Assembly (NCBI GenBank): GCA_041915365.1
Contig: JAYSBP010000001.1
Location: 124,001-188,000 of the forward strand
DNA: 64,000 bases
DNA from: UBA6016 sp041915365
GTDB lineage: Bacteria > Campylobacterota > Campylobacteria > Campylobacterales > UBA6016
Direction: 5' to 3'
In this document: positions 48,973 to 58,017 of the stretch, piece after piece
Layout of the letters: every line of letters starts with the position of its first letter
How positions within the stretch are numbered: the first letter of the stretch is position 1
Program-made: the position numbers and the translations under genes
Notes under the pieces: generated by a model
Seen by the model: only the letters and a program-made list of their open reading frames with translations
The model's database searches: none
Told to the model about the DNA's origin: nothing

Positions 48973-50313
48973 CTATCTCATGCCGTGCAGTTTTTGCTGG
49001 CCCATCAGATTCATCAAATCTTTCATACCGCTTTTTGACGAGAATTTTTTTGCCATCTTTTGCGCATTTTCAAACTGTTTAAATAGTCTATTTACTTCGT
49101 TTTGATTTAGCCCGCAACCGACCGCAATTCTTCTTTTTCTAGTATTATTGAGAAGTTCTGGATTTTCTCTCTCTTTTGGAGTCATAGAGTTTACCAAAGC
49201 TTTTATTTTTTTTATCTCCGCAGAGTTGTCAAGATCTACGTCTTTGATCTGATTTGCCATAGCCCCCATACCCGGAATCATGCCGATAAGGTTTTTCATG
49301 CTTCCAAGCTTTTTCATACTCTCAACTTGTTCCAAAAAGTCGTTAAAGTTAAACTGCCCTTTTTTGATTTTTTTGGTTATGTCTTTTGCTTTTTCGGCGT
49401 CTATTACCGTAGATACTTTCTCGGCTAAAGACTCCACATCTCCGGCACCCATGAGACGAGAGACTATTCTATCGGGGATGAATGCTTCAAGGTCGGCAGG
49501 TTTTTCGCCCATACCGATAAATCTCAGCGGCACGCCTATCTGACTAGCGATACCTAGAGCCACGCCGCCTTTTGAATCACCGTCGAATTTTGACAGGATA
49601 ACACCGTCTATCCCTATTTGAGCGTTAAAGCTCTCCGCACTCCTTACGCCATCTTGACCAGATAGCGAGTCCGCCACATAAAAAGTCTCAAAAGGCTCAA
49701 TTGCTTTTTTAACATCCTTTAGCTCACTCATCAGAGCCTCATCTATCGCCAAACGACCCGCCGAGTCAACAAGAAGCACGTCATAAAACTCTTTTTTTGC
49801 CTTCTCAAGCGCCGCTTTTGCTACCTTGACTGGATTTTGTTCTCCATCTTCAAAATAAACGTCAACTTCTATCTGGCTTCCCAGTTGTTTTAGCTGCTCA
49901 ACTGCCGCAGCCCTTTGAAGGTCGCACGCAGACATTAATACTTTTTTGTTTTTTTGTTTTAGAAAGTTTGCAAGCTTTGCCGTAGTTGTGGTCTTACCGG
50001 TACCTTGTAGTCCAGCCATTAGTATTACAGTGGGTGATTTTGGTGCATACACAAACCCCTGATTTCCGGCTACGCTTAGAACTTCTAGTAGATTTTTTTG
50101 TAGAGCGTTCATAAAGTTTTGCTTACCTATTCCGGCAAGCTTCGTGTCAACTTCCACTTTATGAAGCAGGTCTTTTGTAACTTTATAATGTACGTCAGAT
50201 TTTAAAAGGCTCTTTTTTAGCTCTTCAATGGCTTTTTTTAGAGACTTCTCGTCGTCTGAAAATCTTATCTTATTGACAGCGGTTCTGAATGAATCGGTCA
50301 GAGTTGCAAACAA
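48973..50313 (-). CDS. ffh: Ffh, signal recognition particle protein
   Basis: A 446-residue SRP GTPase (54 kDa type) that targets membrane proteins co-translationally. The NG domain has GLQGTGKTTT (residues 105-114), DSAGRL and SKFDGDSKGG; the M domain is Met-rich and Lys-rich (GSMKNLIGMIPGMG to the LHGMR end). The start is TTG with GGAG about 10 bases upstream. The 83-base gap before it is AT-rich and may contain a promoter. Confidence 0.97.
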   Translation of the reverse strand: MFATLTDSFRTAVNKIRFSDDEKSLKKAIEELKKSLLKSDVHYKVTKDLLHKVEVDTKLAGIGKQNFMNALQKNLLEVLSVAGNQGFVYAPKSPTVILMAGLQGTGKTTTTAKLANFLKQKNKKVLMSACDLQRAAAVEQLKQLGSQIEVDVYFEDGEQNPVKVAKAALEKAKKEFYDVLLVDSAGRLAIDEALMSELKDVKKAIEPFETFYVADSLSGQDGVRSAESFNAQIGIDGVILSKFDGDSKGGVALGIASQIGVPLRFIGMGEKPADLEAFIPDRIVSRLMGAGDVESLAEKVSTVIDAEKAKDITKKIKKGQFNFNDFLEQVESMKKLGSMKNLIGMIPGMGAMANQIKDVDLDNSAEIKKIKALVNSMTPKERENPELLNNTRKRRIAVGCGLNQNEVNRLFKQFENAQKMAKKFSSKSGMKDLMNLMGQQKLHGMR

Positions 50314-50396
50314 ATTATCTATTCTCCGTGAATATATAAAACTTATATAAAAATATTTAGGGATGAAATTTTAGTTAAATTTTTCTTAAAATCGTA

Positions 50397-51302
50397 TCAT
50401 TCTCTTAGCACAAAATCTTTTGGCTCTTCTGCGCTAAATTCGTGACCGAGAAGTCTAAGGACTCTTGAGTGGAGCATCATTCTTTTTGCTTCACTGCCGC
50501 CATAGCTCACATCGCCAAGTATAGGATGTCTCAAAAACTTCATATGCGCCCTTATCTGATGCGTTCTACCGGTTTCTATTACGACTTTTAGCTTTGTTTT
50601 TTTAGCCATCATTTCAAGTGGCTCATATATTGTTTTCGCATTTTTCCCAAATTTCTTATCTACGGTAGCCTTTGCATTTGTCCCTTTTTTTATAAGCAAT
50701 GGAACGTCCACCACGCCACCTTCCGCAACAACACCCTGTACAATTGCTACATATTCCTTGTAAACTTCTCTTTTTTTGAAAGCATCTATAGCGGCCTTTA
50801 GCGTCTCTTCGTTTTTAGCGAGAGCCAACACACCGCTTGTGTCCTTGTCAAGTCTATGTACAAGTGTGGCACCAACAGCCAACTCTACCTCGTCGCTTGT
50901 CATAAAAGGCGGTTTATCAACCACTATCAAATCTTTGTTTTCAAAAATAACTCTCGGTTTCTGCATTTTTTCGACTTTAAACTCAGTCGTTATGGGCATC
51001 ATGGCCCTTGCTATCATTATCTTCTTACCGTGAGAAAAAACAAGCCCTCTATCTATCATATCTTTCGCTTTACCGCCAGATATTCCGAGCTGTTTTGCCA
51101 GAATACTAGACGCCTTATCCATCTCTCCAGTATATGCTTTTTCTACCGTTTTGTCAGGTCTTGGCGCAACTACTTTTGATATATTTTTTTCTTCAATCCC
51201 TCGCCTACTCGGTCTTTTTGTTTCATCTTTTTTGCCTTGCCCTTTTGGCGGTCTCGTCCCACTGACTTTTGCCGGCCTTTGTGGTTTTCTATCTCTGTTC
51301 AT
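50397..51302 (-). CDS. RluA-family 23S/tRNA pseudouridine synthase with basic N-terminal extension
   Basis: A 301-residue pseudouridine synthase. The catalytic motif is HRLDKDTSGVLALAK near residue 148, and ETGRTHQIRAHMK is present near the C-terminus. An S4-type RNA-binding domain precedes it (about residues 60-110). The first 50 residues are a Lys/Arg/Pro-rich tail with no fold, unusual for the family and probably RNA-binding. The exact target uridine is not known. It overlaps the DUF167 gene by 14 bases. Confidence 0.92.
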   Translation of the reverse strand: MNRDRKPQRPAKVSGTRPPKGQGKKDETKRPSRRGIEEKNISKVVAPRPDKTVEKAYTGEMDKASSILAKQLGISGGKAKDMIDRGLVFSHGKKIMIARAMMPITTEFKVEKMQKPRVIFENKDLIVVDKPPFMTSDEVELAVGATLVHRLDKDTSGVLALAKNEETLKAAIDAFKKREVYKEYVAIVQGVVAEGGVVDVPLLIKKGTNAKATVDKKFGKNAKTIYEPLEMMAKKTKLKVVIETGRTHQIRAHMKFLRHPILGDVSYGGSEAKRMMLHSRVLRLLGHEFSAEEPKDFVLRE

Positions 51303-51588
51303 TCTCTAACGCCTTTAAAAAAGTTTCTAATTTATCATTCTTCATCATGCGAACTCTTTTACTACGACCGAGTTCGCCACTTATTATATCTACATCTCTT
51401 TTTGCCATTTTAAAGCTCTTTGAAAAAAAGCTTACAAGCTCCTCATTCGCCCTTCCCTCCACGGGTAAAGCCGCAAGACGAAGTTTTAGCATATCGTTTT
51501 CAATGCCGACCACTTCCGTTTTTTTTGCATTCGGGATAACTTTTATGGAAATCTCTAGGTATCCGTCTTTATCTTTGAAGAAGCTCAA
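51289..51588 (-). CDS. DUF167 (YggU)-family protein
   Basis: A 99-residue DUF167 protein. The pattern IKVIPNAKKTEVVG, LRLAALPVEGRANEELVSFF and DVDIISGELGRSKRVRM is characteristic. The function is unknown. It overlaps the pseudouridine synthase by 14 bases and waaA by 20, within the long minus-strand operon, so it is certainly translated from the same message. Confidence 0.9.
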   Translation of the reverse strand: MSFFKDKDGYLEISIKVIPNAKKTEVVGIENDMLKLRLAALPVEGRANEELVSFFSKSFKMAKRDVDIISGELGRSKRVRMMKNDKLETFLKALENEQR

Positions 51589-52798
51589 GGAGTCCCCTTT
51601 TTGTCTCCCCTAGCGCATCTTCAAGCCCGCTTAGCTCGCTTTGCTTTAGCCCTTTGTGATTTGACAATAGGCTTGATAACTCGCTTGCCACACACAAATA
51701 TCCGTTTTTTACCTTCTCAAAAGATGAGTTTTGATTAAAAATATGCGTACCGCTAATTAGCTTGACGCCAAAATATGCAGGCTCAAGCGGGTTGTGTCCA
51801 CCAATCTGGGCAAACGCCCCGCCCAAAACAACCAAATAACTCTTGGCATATACGTTGACAAGTTCGCCGATGGTATCAACAAGAACAATATCTGCAAGCA
51901 GGGCGTGCTCATCACTAAATCGGCTAAAACTAAGCGAATTATTACTTGCGTAATCAGCTAGAAATTTTGCAACGCTCTCAAATCTCTCCGGGTGCCTAGG
52001 AACAACAACTAGCCTCTCTTTGCCAAAAAGCCCAGCCGATGCAAAAGCCTGAACAACAGCTTCCTCTTCTCCTTCGTGTGTGCTGGCGGCCGTAAAATTA
52101 AGTCTATCACCCGTTTTTATATCTCTTAGCTCGTATCCGCCGACTGACTGCTTGATATTGCCGGTAACCTGAACATTTTTTGCACCAAGCTCCAAAAGCC
52201 TCACCTTATCTATCTCGCTTTGAGCAAATACTGCGTCCACAAAACAAAAGAGCATCTTGTAGAAAAAGGCGAAACGTTTATATTTCGGATATGACTTTTC
52301 GCTAATACGGGCATTAATAAGTGCAGTCTTTGCACCCCTTGCTCTAGCTACGGCAAATAGCATAAGCCAAAGCTCGGCCTCCATAACAACCAGTAGCTTA
52401 TGGCGACCAATCCAAAACGGTAGCAATATTTCATATGGCAAAAAACGTGCATTTTGAGATATCTTACCGGCTTCTTCATGTCCGGTATTTGTAATTACGC
52501 TAATCCCACTAGCTTGAAAATTTTTTACAAGTGGAGCAACGGCTTTTGTCTCTCCAAGCGAACAAGAGTGAAACCAAACATCACACTTATCGAGCGGAGG
52601 ATTTGAAACCAAAAAAAATCTTGCCGGAATTGATTTTTTGTATTTTTGCTTAAAACTTAAATAAACTAGAAGCGGTATAGCGGTTATATACAGTAGCAAC
52701 GATAGCGCAAAATATAAAACAAGTCCGGCATATACGCCGAACTTTTTACAATCAGCCGTTTTCGGCCTCCGTTTCACCAAGATAGAGTATTCTTCCAC
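51569..52798 (-). CDS. waaA: 3-deoxy-D-manno-octulosonic acid transferase
   Basis: A 409-residue GT30 enzyme that adds Kdo to lipid A. One membrane helix lies near residues 22-50, followed by the N-terminal WFHSCSLGETKAVAPLV and VPRHPERFESVA, with GGHNPLEPAYFGVKLISG at the C-terminal sugar-nucleotide site. The start is a GTG at 52798 inside the preceding gene; TTG or GTG six or seven codons later are alternatives, and no start lies after the upstream stop. The overlap of 47 bases is large but conserved-looking. Confidence 0.95.
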   Translation of the reverse strand: MEEYSILVKRRPKTADCKKFGVYAGLVLYFALSLLLYITAIPLLVYLSFKQKYKKSIPARFFLVSNPPLDKCDVWFHSCSLGETKAVAPLVKNFQASGISVITNTGHEEAGKISQNARFLPYEILLPFWIGRHKLLVVMEAELWLMLFAVARARGAKTALINARISEKSYPKYKRFAFFYKMLFCFVDAVFAQSEIDKVRLLELGAKNVQVTGNIKQSVGGYELRDIKTGDRLNFTAASTHEGEEEAVVQAFASAGLFGKERLVVVPRHPERFESVAKFLADYASNNSLSFSRFSDEHALLADIVLVDTIGELVNVYAKSYLVVLGGAFAQIGGHNPLEPAYFGVKLISGTHIFNQNSSFEKVKNGYLCVASELSSLLSNHKGLKQSELSGLEDALGETKRGLLELLQR

Positions 52799-53474
52799 AA
52801 TTTGGACAAGTGATTATCTCTTCGCTTCTGATAACTTTTCTATAGTCGTTATCCGTAATCTGGATATTGCAGCCCATACAAGCTTTTCCAACAACCGGAA
52901 CAACCGTAGTTGAGCCAGCCCATCTTTTAATTTTTTGATAGAACGAATAAACCTTAGGGTTTACTTCAAAAACAAGCTTGTCTTTTTTTGCATAGACCTC
53001 TTTTTTTGAGCCTTCAAGCTCTTTTAAATCTCCTGCGAGAGAGGCCTCAAAGCTTTTGATTTGCTCTGCAATCTCAGATAGAGATTCTTCTAGTTTTTTT
53101 GCTTCATCTTTTTTTGCATGCTCGACAGTATCAAGTCTTGCGATTTCTTCATTTGCGAAAGCTACTTGTTCTCTTGCTATCTCTTCTTCAATCTGAAGAG
53201 CTTTTATCTCTCTTTCAGTCTTTAGTGTAGCTGATTTTTTGGATATATCTGCAAGCTTGGCAGATAGCTCTTTTAAGTGTGCATCGTGTTTATTGGCCTT
53301 AAACTTACACTCTTTTGCCTCATCGCTAAGCTCTTCTACTTTTGCTTTTATCCCGTTTGACTTTTCTACAAGCTTATTTAGCTCTGATTTTAGCGATTCT
53401 TCTTTTGGTCCGAATGAATCGATTTCCGCATCAATTTGTGCAAGCTCTATAATTTTTTTAAGCTCTTGGTTCAT
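52752..53474 (-). CDS. Coiled-coil zinc-ribbon protein (CT398 type)
   Basis: A 240-residue protein: long coiled coil (residues 5-165) and a C-terminal zinc ribbon (CMGCNIQITDNDYRKV, then CPNCGRILYL). It belongs to the C4-type zinc-ribbon family related to chlamydial CT398, whose members bind sigma-54 or the type III machinery in Chlamydia. In C. jejuni the same protein sits beside waaA (from memory, Cj0706). Its 3' end overlaps waaA by 47 bases. Confidence 0.88.
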   Translation of the reverse strand: MNQELKKIIELAQIDAEIDSFGPKEESLKSELNKLVEKSNGIKAKVEELSDEAKECKFKANKHDAHLKELSAKLADISKKSATLKTEREIKALQIEEEIAREQVAFANEEIARLDTVEHAKKDEAKKLEESLSEIAEQIKSFEASLAGDLKELEGSKKEVYAKKDKLVFEVNPKVYSFYQKIKRWAGSTTVVPVVGKACMGCNIQITDNDYRKVIRSEEIITCPNCGRILYLGETEAENG

Positions 53475-53505
53475 AAATCATATTTCCTTGAAGTTGTTCT
53501 CTGTT

Positions 53506-54228
53506 TTAAAAATTCTTAAGCGGATTTTTTGAATTTGTAATTATAGCTTTAATAGGCAAAATTTTCAAATTTTGACTCATGCTATCGACGAATACTGCTT
53601 CCGTGGCATAATGTGTGGCATCAATAATCCCTATATTTTTTTCCATTGCAAAAATAGCATCATGATATTTGACATCTCCGGTTATAAGGCAGTCCGCATC
53701 AATTTTAGATAAAAATGACGCTCCACTCCCCGTAACCACCGCAACACGTTTTATTATTCCATCTTTTTGGACGCACCTCAGACTATCAAGCCCCAATTTA
53801 TCCTTAACAAACTTCGCTAGCTCCACAAAGCTCATCTCGACATCGGCATAAATCAAAAAACCATCTTTTGTTATGTTTTCAAAACCCATTATCTTTGTTG
53901 CAAAGTATTCATTCAGGTGTGTTTTATCGTAGTTTGTGTGCATTGCGACGATTGAAATATTTTTTTGTACCGCAAGTCGCAAAGCTTGTGCTGTAACATC
54001 AGAAAAGTCTAGTTTTTTTAGAGGGGAGAAAATCAGTGGATGATGTGTCAACAAAAGCGAGTTTGACGTCATATCTCCAATCACTTCCAGTGTCGGCTCC
54101 AACGATAAGTATATCGCTTCAATATCTGCACTTTTGTCGCCGACTATAAGCCCACTATTATCCCAGCCCTCTTGCAAATCAAATGGGCTTAGCTCATTCA
54201 AGAAGGCACATATCTCGCCTAGCTTCAT
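53506..54228 (-). CDS. Nif3-like dinuclear metal centre protein
   Basis: A 240-residue YbgI/NIF3-family protein, a hexameric ring with two metals per subunit. Metal-binding motifs are LLTHHPLIFSPLKKLD near residue 60, MHTNYD near 97 and the C-terminal DATHYATE near 203. The molecular role is not settled in the family; GTP cyclohydrolase I type 2 names come from old annotation. It overlaps glyQ by 4 bases. Confidence 0.92.
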   Translation of the reverse strand: MKLGEICAFLNELSPFDLQEGWDNSGLIVGDKSADIEAIYLSLEPTLEVIGDMTSNSLLLTHHPLIFSPLKKLDFSDVTAQALRLAVQKNISIVAMHTNYDKTHLNEYFATKIMGFENITKDGFLIYADVEMSFVELAKFVKDKLGLDSLRCVQKDGIIKRVAVVTGSGASFLSKIDADCLITGDVKYHDAIFAMEKNIGIIDATHYATEAVFVDSMSQNLKILPIKAIITNSKNPLKNF

Positions 54229-55106
54229 TGATGAAAACGTCCGACTCTCTCTTCGCGCTCCTCTTCTTGCTCTTTGTATAGCGTTGCACTTGACTTCGCA
54301 AGCTCTCTAATCTTAAGGATGAAATTTGCCCTCTCTGTAACCGATATTGCTTTTCTTGCATCCAGCGTATTAAAACAATGTGAAGCAATGATGCACTGAT
54401 CGTAAGCAGGAAGTGGAAGCCCATGCTCAAGACAGTTTTTACACTCGTTTATCGCATCGTCAAAATGTCTAAACAGCATTTGCGTATTTGCCACTTCAAA
54501 GTTGTATTTACTAAACTCCCTCTCTGTTTCAAAGTGAATATCCGCATATTTATAGTTGTCATTCCAAGCAAGTTCATATACGTTTTCAACACCTTGCAAA
54601 TACATCGCAAGTCTCTCCATGCCGTATGTTATCTCCACCGCAACCGGGTCACAAGCTATTCCCGCTACTTGCTGAAAATACGTAAACTGCGTCACCTCCA
54701 TACCATCGAGCCAAACTTCCCAGCCAAGCCCCCATGCGCCAAGCGTCGGAGACTCCCAGTTATCCTCAACAAATCTTATGTCATGCTCAGCTAAATTTAG
54801 CCCCAAAAACTCTAGGCTTTTTAGGTATTTCTCTTGTATCCCCTCTGGACTAGGCTTGATAATTACTTGAAACTGATAATACGCACCCAGTCTATTTGGG
54901 TTTTCGCCGTATCTACCGTCTGACGGCCTGCGGCTAGGCGCTACATAGGCCACGCTCCATGGGCGTCTATCGAGACTTCTTAGGAGCGTCGCCGGATGGA
55001 AAGTACCAGCACCGGCTGGGAGGTCATACGGTTGAACTATTGAACACCCCTCCTTCATCCAAAACTCTTGAAGTCTCAAAAACATTTCACTAAAAGTTAT
55101 CGCCAT
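54225..55106 (-). CDS. glyQ: Glycine-tRNA ligase alpha subunit
   Basis: A 293-residue alpha subunit of the tetrameric bacterial glycyl-tRNA synthetase. GCSIVQPYDLPAGAGTFHPAT near residue 20, GRYGENPNRLGAYYQFQVI near 64 and EITYGMERLAMYLQ near 155 are typical class II motifs. glyS, encoding the beta subunit, is not adjacent, as often in this genus. It lies 6 bases after the HAD phosphatase and overlaps nif3 by 4. Confidence 0.97.
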   Translation of the reverse strand: MAITFSEMFLRLQEFWMKEGCSIVQPYDLPAGAGTFHPATLLRSLDRRPWSVAYVAPSRRPSDGRYGENPNRLGAYYQFQVIIKPSPEGIQEKYLKSLEFLGLNLAEHDIRFVEDNWESPTLGAWGLGWEVWLDGMEVTQFTYFQQVAGIACDPVAVEITYGMERLAMYLQGVENVYELAWNDNYKYADIHFETEREFSKYNFEVANTQMLFRHFDDAINECKNCLEHGLPLPAYDQCIIASHCFNTLDARKAISVTERANFILKIRELAKSSATLYKEQEEEREERVGRFHQ

Positions 55107-55112
55107 TTTGTC

Positions 55113-55757
55113 TTAGTCCTTAAAAAAATCTGTTATCCAGCCAAGTTCACCGCTATGAGCAAGGTTTTTGTCGCCTATTGGCTTATCGTCTCCAAATCCC
55201 CATTCGACAACCACAGAAGGTATCTTGATAGCCCTTGCGGCTTTGACATCCTTGATGCTATCGCCGACCATAATCACGTTTGCGTCGTTGTGGGGACCTA
55301 TGCCGTCCAAAGCTTTCAAAAGCATCTCCGGATTTGGCTTTGGCAAGGCGACCCTATCCGCCCCTATGATAGCGTCAAAGTAGTTTGAGATGCCCAAAGA
55401 GTCAAGTATTTTTTTTGCAAAATCCGTCTTGCCATTCGTAGCTACGGCCATTTTAAAACCGTTTGTATGAAACTCGTCCAAAAAAAAGTCTATCTTCTCG
55501 TAAAGTCTAACATTTTGAGCGCAAATCTCATAATAATACGGCTCAAAAATAGCCCTTTGTTCTTCGGTAAAGTTTTTTGTACCATAGAATACATCGGCCG
55601 CATTGATGTCGTCACGATTGATATTCTCAAGCACAAAACCGCACTCTAACGGCTCAAGCCCAAAAGAGGCTCTTGTATGATTGATAGCTGAAGCAATATT
55701 GTCACCGCTATCGACCAGCGTGCCGTCTAGGTCAAAGATAATTATCTCTTTAGCCAT
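55113..55757 (-). CDS. gph: HAD-family phosphatase, phosphoglycolate phosphatase-like
   Basis: A 214-residue HAD hydrolase. Motif I DLDGTLVDS (residues 9-17), motif II VATNGKTD near 104, Lys in ALPKPNPE near 138 and motif IV MVGDSIKDVKAA near 163 are complete. Fold and motifs match Gph, which removes phosphate from 2-phosphoglycolate arising in DNA repair. Substrate assignment is by similarity only. It overlaps the upstream gene by 8 bases. Confidence 0.87.
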   Translation of the reverse strand: MAKEIIIFDLDGTLVDSGDNIASAINHTRASFGLEPLECGFVLENINRDDINAADVFYGTKNFTEEQRAIFEPYYYEICAQNVRLYEKIDFFLDEFHTNGFKMAVATNGKTDFAKKILDSLGISNYFDAIIGADRVALPKPNPEMLLKALDGIGPHNDANVIMVGDSIKDVKAARAIKIPSVVVEWGFGDDKPIGDKNLAHSGELGWITDFFKD

Positions 55758-56238
55758 TGTTTGCGCTATTGCTTGCGTGATTTTCGACGGTTTGTCCCCA
55801 CATGAGTTTATATTTTCTCTTCATGAACTCAAGCTCTTCTTGTGCGGTCTCGAGCTGCTTTGTGAGCGTCTCTATTGTTTTTCTATCTTCATCGTAAATC
55901 TCTTGCATAGAGATTAGCCCTTCTTTTAAGAACTTGTTTTCACGTCTGATAGCATCGAGTGTCTCCTCTTTTGCATCGAGGACTTTCTCATGAAAAGCTA
56001 TTATGGTGTTAATCGTTTTTTCCGCAAAAGCGTGGTCTATTTGGCGACCGTCGTGCGCCTCGTCAGGTAGCAAGGCGCTATCTTTTAATACAAGGTCGGT
56101 ACCGCTGCTAACCTCTATGTATTTTTGGCCATCTTCATCTTTGAACTCGAGCTCTCCGCTATTGCAAAGCAGCTCTATCTCCTCCCTATCTTTGCCCGAT
56201 ATGATTGCGAATTCGTCTACGGTAATCCAAGTGGCCAT
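55750..56238 (-). CDS. Helix-turn-helix/coiled-coil protein, function unknown
   Basis: A 162-residue protein. The first 45 residues (ATWITVDEFAIISGKDREEIELLCNSG) resemble the excisionase/MerR-like winged helix used for DNA or protein binding; the second half is a long coiled coil from about residue 75 to 145, ending in an Asn-rich tail. It occupies the same gap between the HAD gene and purE in C. jejuni (from memory, Cj0703). DNA binding is an inference. Confidence 0.75.
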   Translation of the reverse strand: MATWITVDEFAIISGKDREEIELLCNSGELEFKDEDGQKYIEVSSGTDLVLKDSALLPDEAHDGRQIDHAFAEKTINTIIAFHEKVLDAKEETLDAIRRENKFLKEGLISMQEIYDEDRKTIETLTKQLETAQEELEFMKRKYKLMWGQTVENHASNSANNG

Positions 56239-56248
56239 CGTCAGCTCC

Positions 56249-56743
56249 TTAAATTCTCTTTTCTAGCGTTTTAGAGTCTTCTTCGACTGTTTTTGCTTTT
56301 TTCTCTTTATCTTTTATAAGTTTTTTGGCAAGTCCATCATCAAAAAGCGCCAGTATTTGCACGGCAAGATATGCGGCGTTTGTAGCTCCCGCTTTACCTA
56401 CCGCCACAGTAGCCACAGGCATACCGCCAGGCATCTGCACGGTAGAGAGCAAACTGTCAAGGCCGTCCATCAGTCCACCTTTCATCGGTACGCCGATAAC
56501 AGGCTTTGTCGTAAGGGATGCAACCACGCCAGCAAGATGGGCCGCCATACCTGCGGCACATACAAATACCTTTGCCCCTTTTTCTTCAGCCTCTTTAACA
56601 TATTCATGCGTTCTATCCGGACTTCTGTGGGCACTTGACACAAGTATCTCGTATGCCACGTCAAATTTTTCAAGTGTTTCAGCACAAGATTTCATTACAT
56701 CATAATCACTCTTAGAACCCATTATTATTGATACGAAAGCCAT
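56249..56743 (-). CDS. purE: N5-carboxyaminoimidazole ribonucleotide mutase PurE
   Basis: A 164-residue class I PurE, which converts N5-CAIR to CAIR in purine synthesis. SIIMGSKSDYDVM near residue 6, SAHRSPDRT near 38 and CAAGMAAHLAGVVASLTTKPVIGVP near 63 are diagnostic. purK is not seen nearby. It lies 2 bases after the U32 gene. Confidence 0.97.
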   Translation of the reverse strand: MAFVSIIMGSKSDYDVMKSCAETLEKFDVAYEILVSSAHRSPDRTHEYVKEAEEKGAKVFVCAAGMAAHLAGVVASLTTKPVIGVPMKGGLMDGLDSLLSTVQMPGGMPVATVAVGKAGATNAAYLAVQILALFDDGLAKKLIKDKEKKAKTVEEDSKTLEKRI

Positions 56744-56745
56744 TG

Positions 56746-58017
56746 TTAATCCTCCTTTTTTCTTAAAAAACTAAACTTTGGAAATTCTATCGGCAGGAAT
56801 ATTTTGTTTGTGTTGCCGCTATGTACGCTCGCCAGCTCTTTTTCGCCCTCTGTAACTATCTTTTTGAATGATATAAAGAGCTTGCCATCTTTTTTATATA
56901 CTCTGCCTATTTCATTATCACACTCGTCAACCACCGCTCCATAAGGAAGAAGTATCTCTATCTCATCATCTGGATATATCTTGTCTTTGCAGTAAAAAAA
57001 CAAGCCGTCATCCGGCACAAAGCCCTTTACCTGATATTCACCATCACTCATTGCCGTCTCTTCATTTTGGGTCCCATCTTTTTCAAAAGGACGAGAGACT
57101 ATGTATCCATCCGTATAACCTCTATTTTTTAGAGTATTTAACTCGTCTTCATAGTACTTACCGTTAAATTTTCCGTCATAATAATCATCTATCGCTTTTC
57201 TGTACGTTTTTGCCGTAACGGCCGCATAATAAAGACTTTTTGTCCGACCCTCTATCTTTAGGCTATCTATTACGCCGCTATCAAGTATCTCTTTTATATG
57301 CTGCGACAGGTTGAGGTCTTTCGCATTAAACAGATAAGTCCCCTCTCCCGGCACCTCTTCCAACCTCATTAGTGTCTTATGCTCAGGGTTTTCCACAAAC
57401 ACCTCATATGGCATACGACAGTCATTGGCACAACTTCCACGATTTGGCACCCTGCCCATCTGAAGGGATGACACAAGGCATCTGCCACTATACGCAAAAC
57501 ACATAGAACCGTGTACGAAAATTTCTATTTCGATGTGGGGTAAATGCTTTTTTATCCCCTCTAGGTCCTTCATACTGCACTCTCTAGCCGCTATAATACG
57601 GGTCACCCCCATATCGGCATAAGCCTCAGCATCCATATAATTTAGAACATTTGCTTGTGTAGATAGATGGATGTCTATATTTGGAGCTACTTTTTTTGCT
57701 AGTTTTATGACACCTGGTGTTGATACTATAAATGCGTCAGGCTTCAACTCCGCAAGTGCAGCAAGATGCTTTTCAACAAGAGCAAGCTGTGAGTTAAAAG
57801 GAAAGCCATTAACAGTAGCATACACTTTTTTACCTCTAGCGTGGGCATATTCTATCGCCTCGCCAAAGCTATCTAAGTCAAACTCTTTGCCACTTCTAAT
57901 TCTGAGCGAAAAATGACTTACACCGCCATAGACAGCGTCGGCACCATACTCCAGCGCTACTCTGAATTTCTCAGGGTCTCCAGCCGGAGATAAAAGCTCG
58001 GCTTTTTTTTGGGTCAT
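56746..58017 (-). CDS. U32-family protein (TrhP/YegQ type)
   Basis: A 423-residue peptidase U32-family protein. The family signature is EIFVHGSMCFAYSGRCLVSS near residue 160, with further Cys in RGSCANDCRMPYE that fit the Fe-S cluster proposed for TrhP/RlhA. Members such as TrhP (YegQ) hydroxylate the wobble uridine of tRNA rather than cut proteins, so the historic protease name is doubtful. It overlaps cheZ by 4 bases. Confidence 0.9.
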   Translation of the reverse strand: MTQKKAELLSPAGDPEKFRVALEYGADAVYGGVSHFSLRIRSGKEFDLDSFGEAIEYAHARGKKVYATVNGFPFNSQLALVEKHLAALAELKPDAFIVSTPGVIKLAKKVAPNIDIHLSTQANVLNYMDAEAYADMGVTRIIAARECSMKDLEGIKKHLPHIEIEIFVHGSMCFAYSGRCLVSSLQMGRVPNRGSCANDCRMPYEVFVENPEHKTLMRLEEVPGEGTYLFNAKDLNLSQHIKEILDSGVIDSLKIEGRTKSLYYAAVTAKTYRKAIDDYYDGKFNGKYYEDELNTLKNRGYTDGYIVSRPFEKDGTQNEETAMSDGEYQVKGFVPDDGLFFYCKDKIYPDDEIEILLPYGAVVDECDNEIGRVYKKDGKLFISFKKIVTEGEKELASVHSGNTNKIFLPIEFPKFSFLRKKED

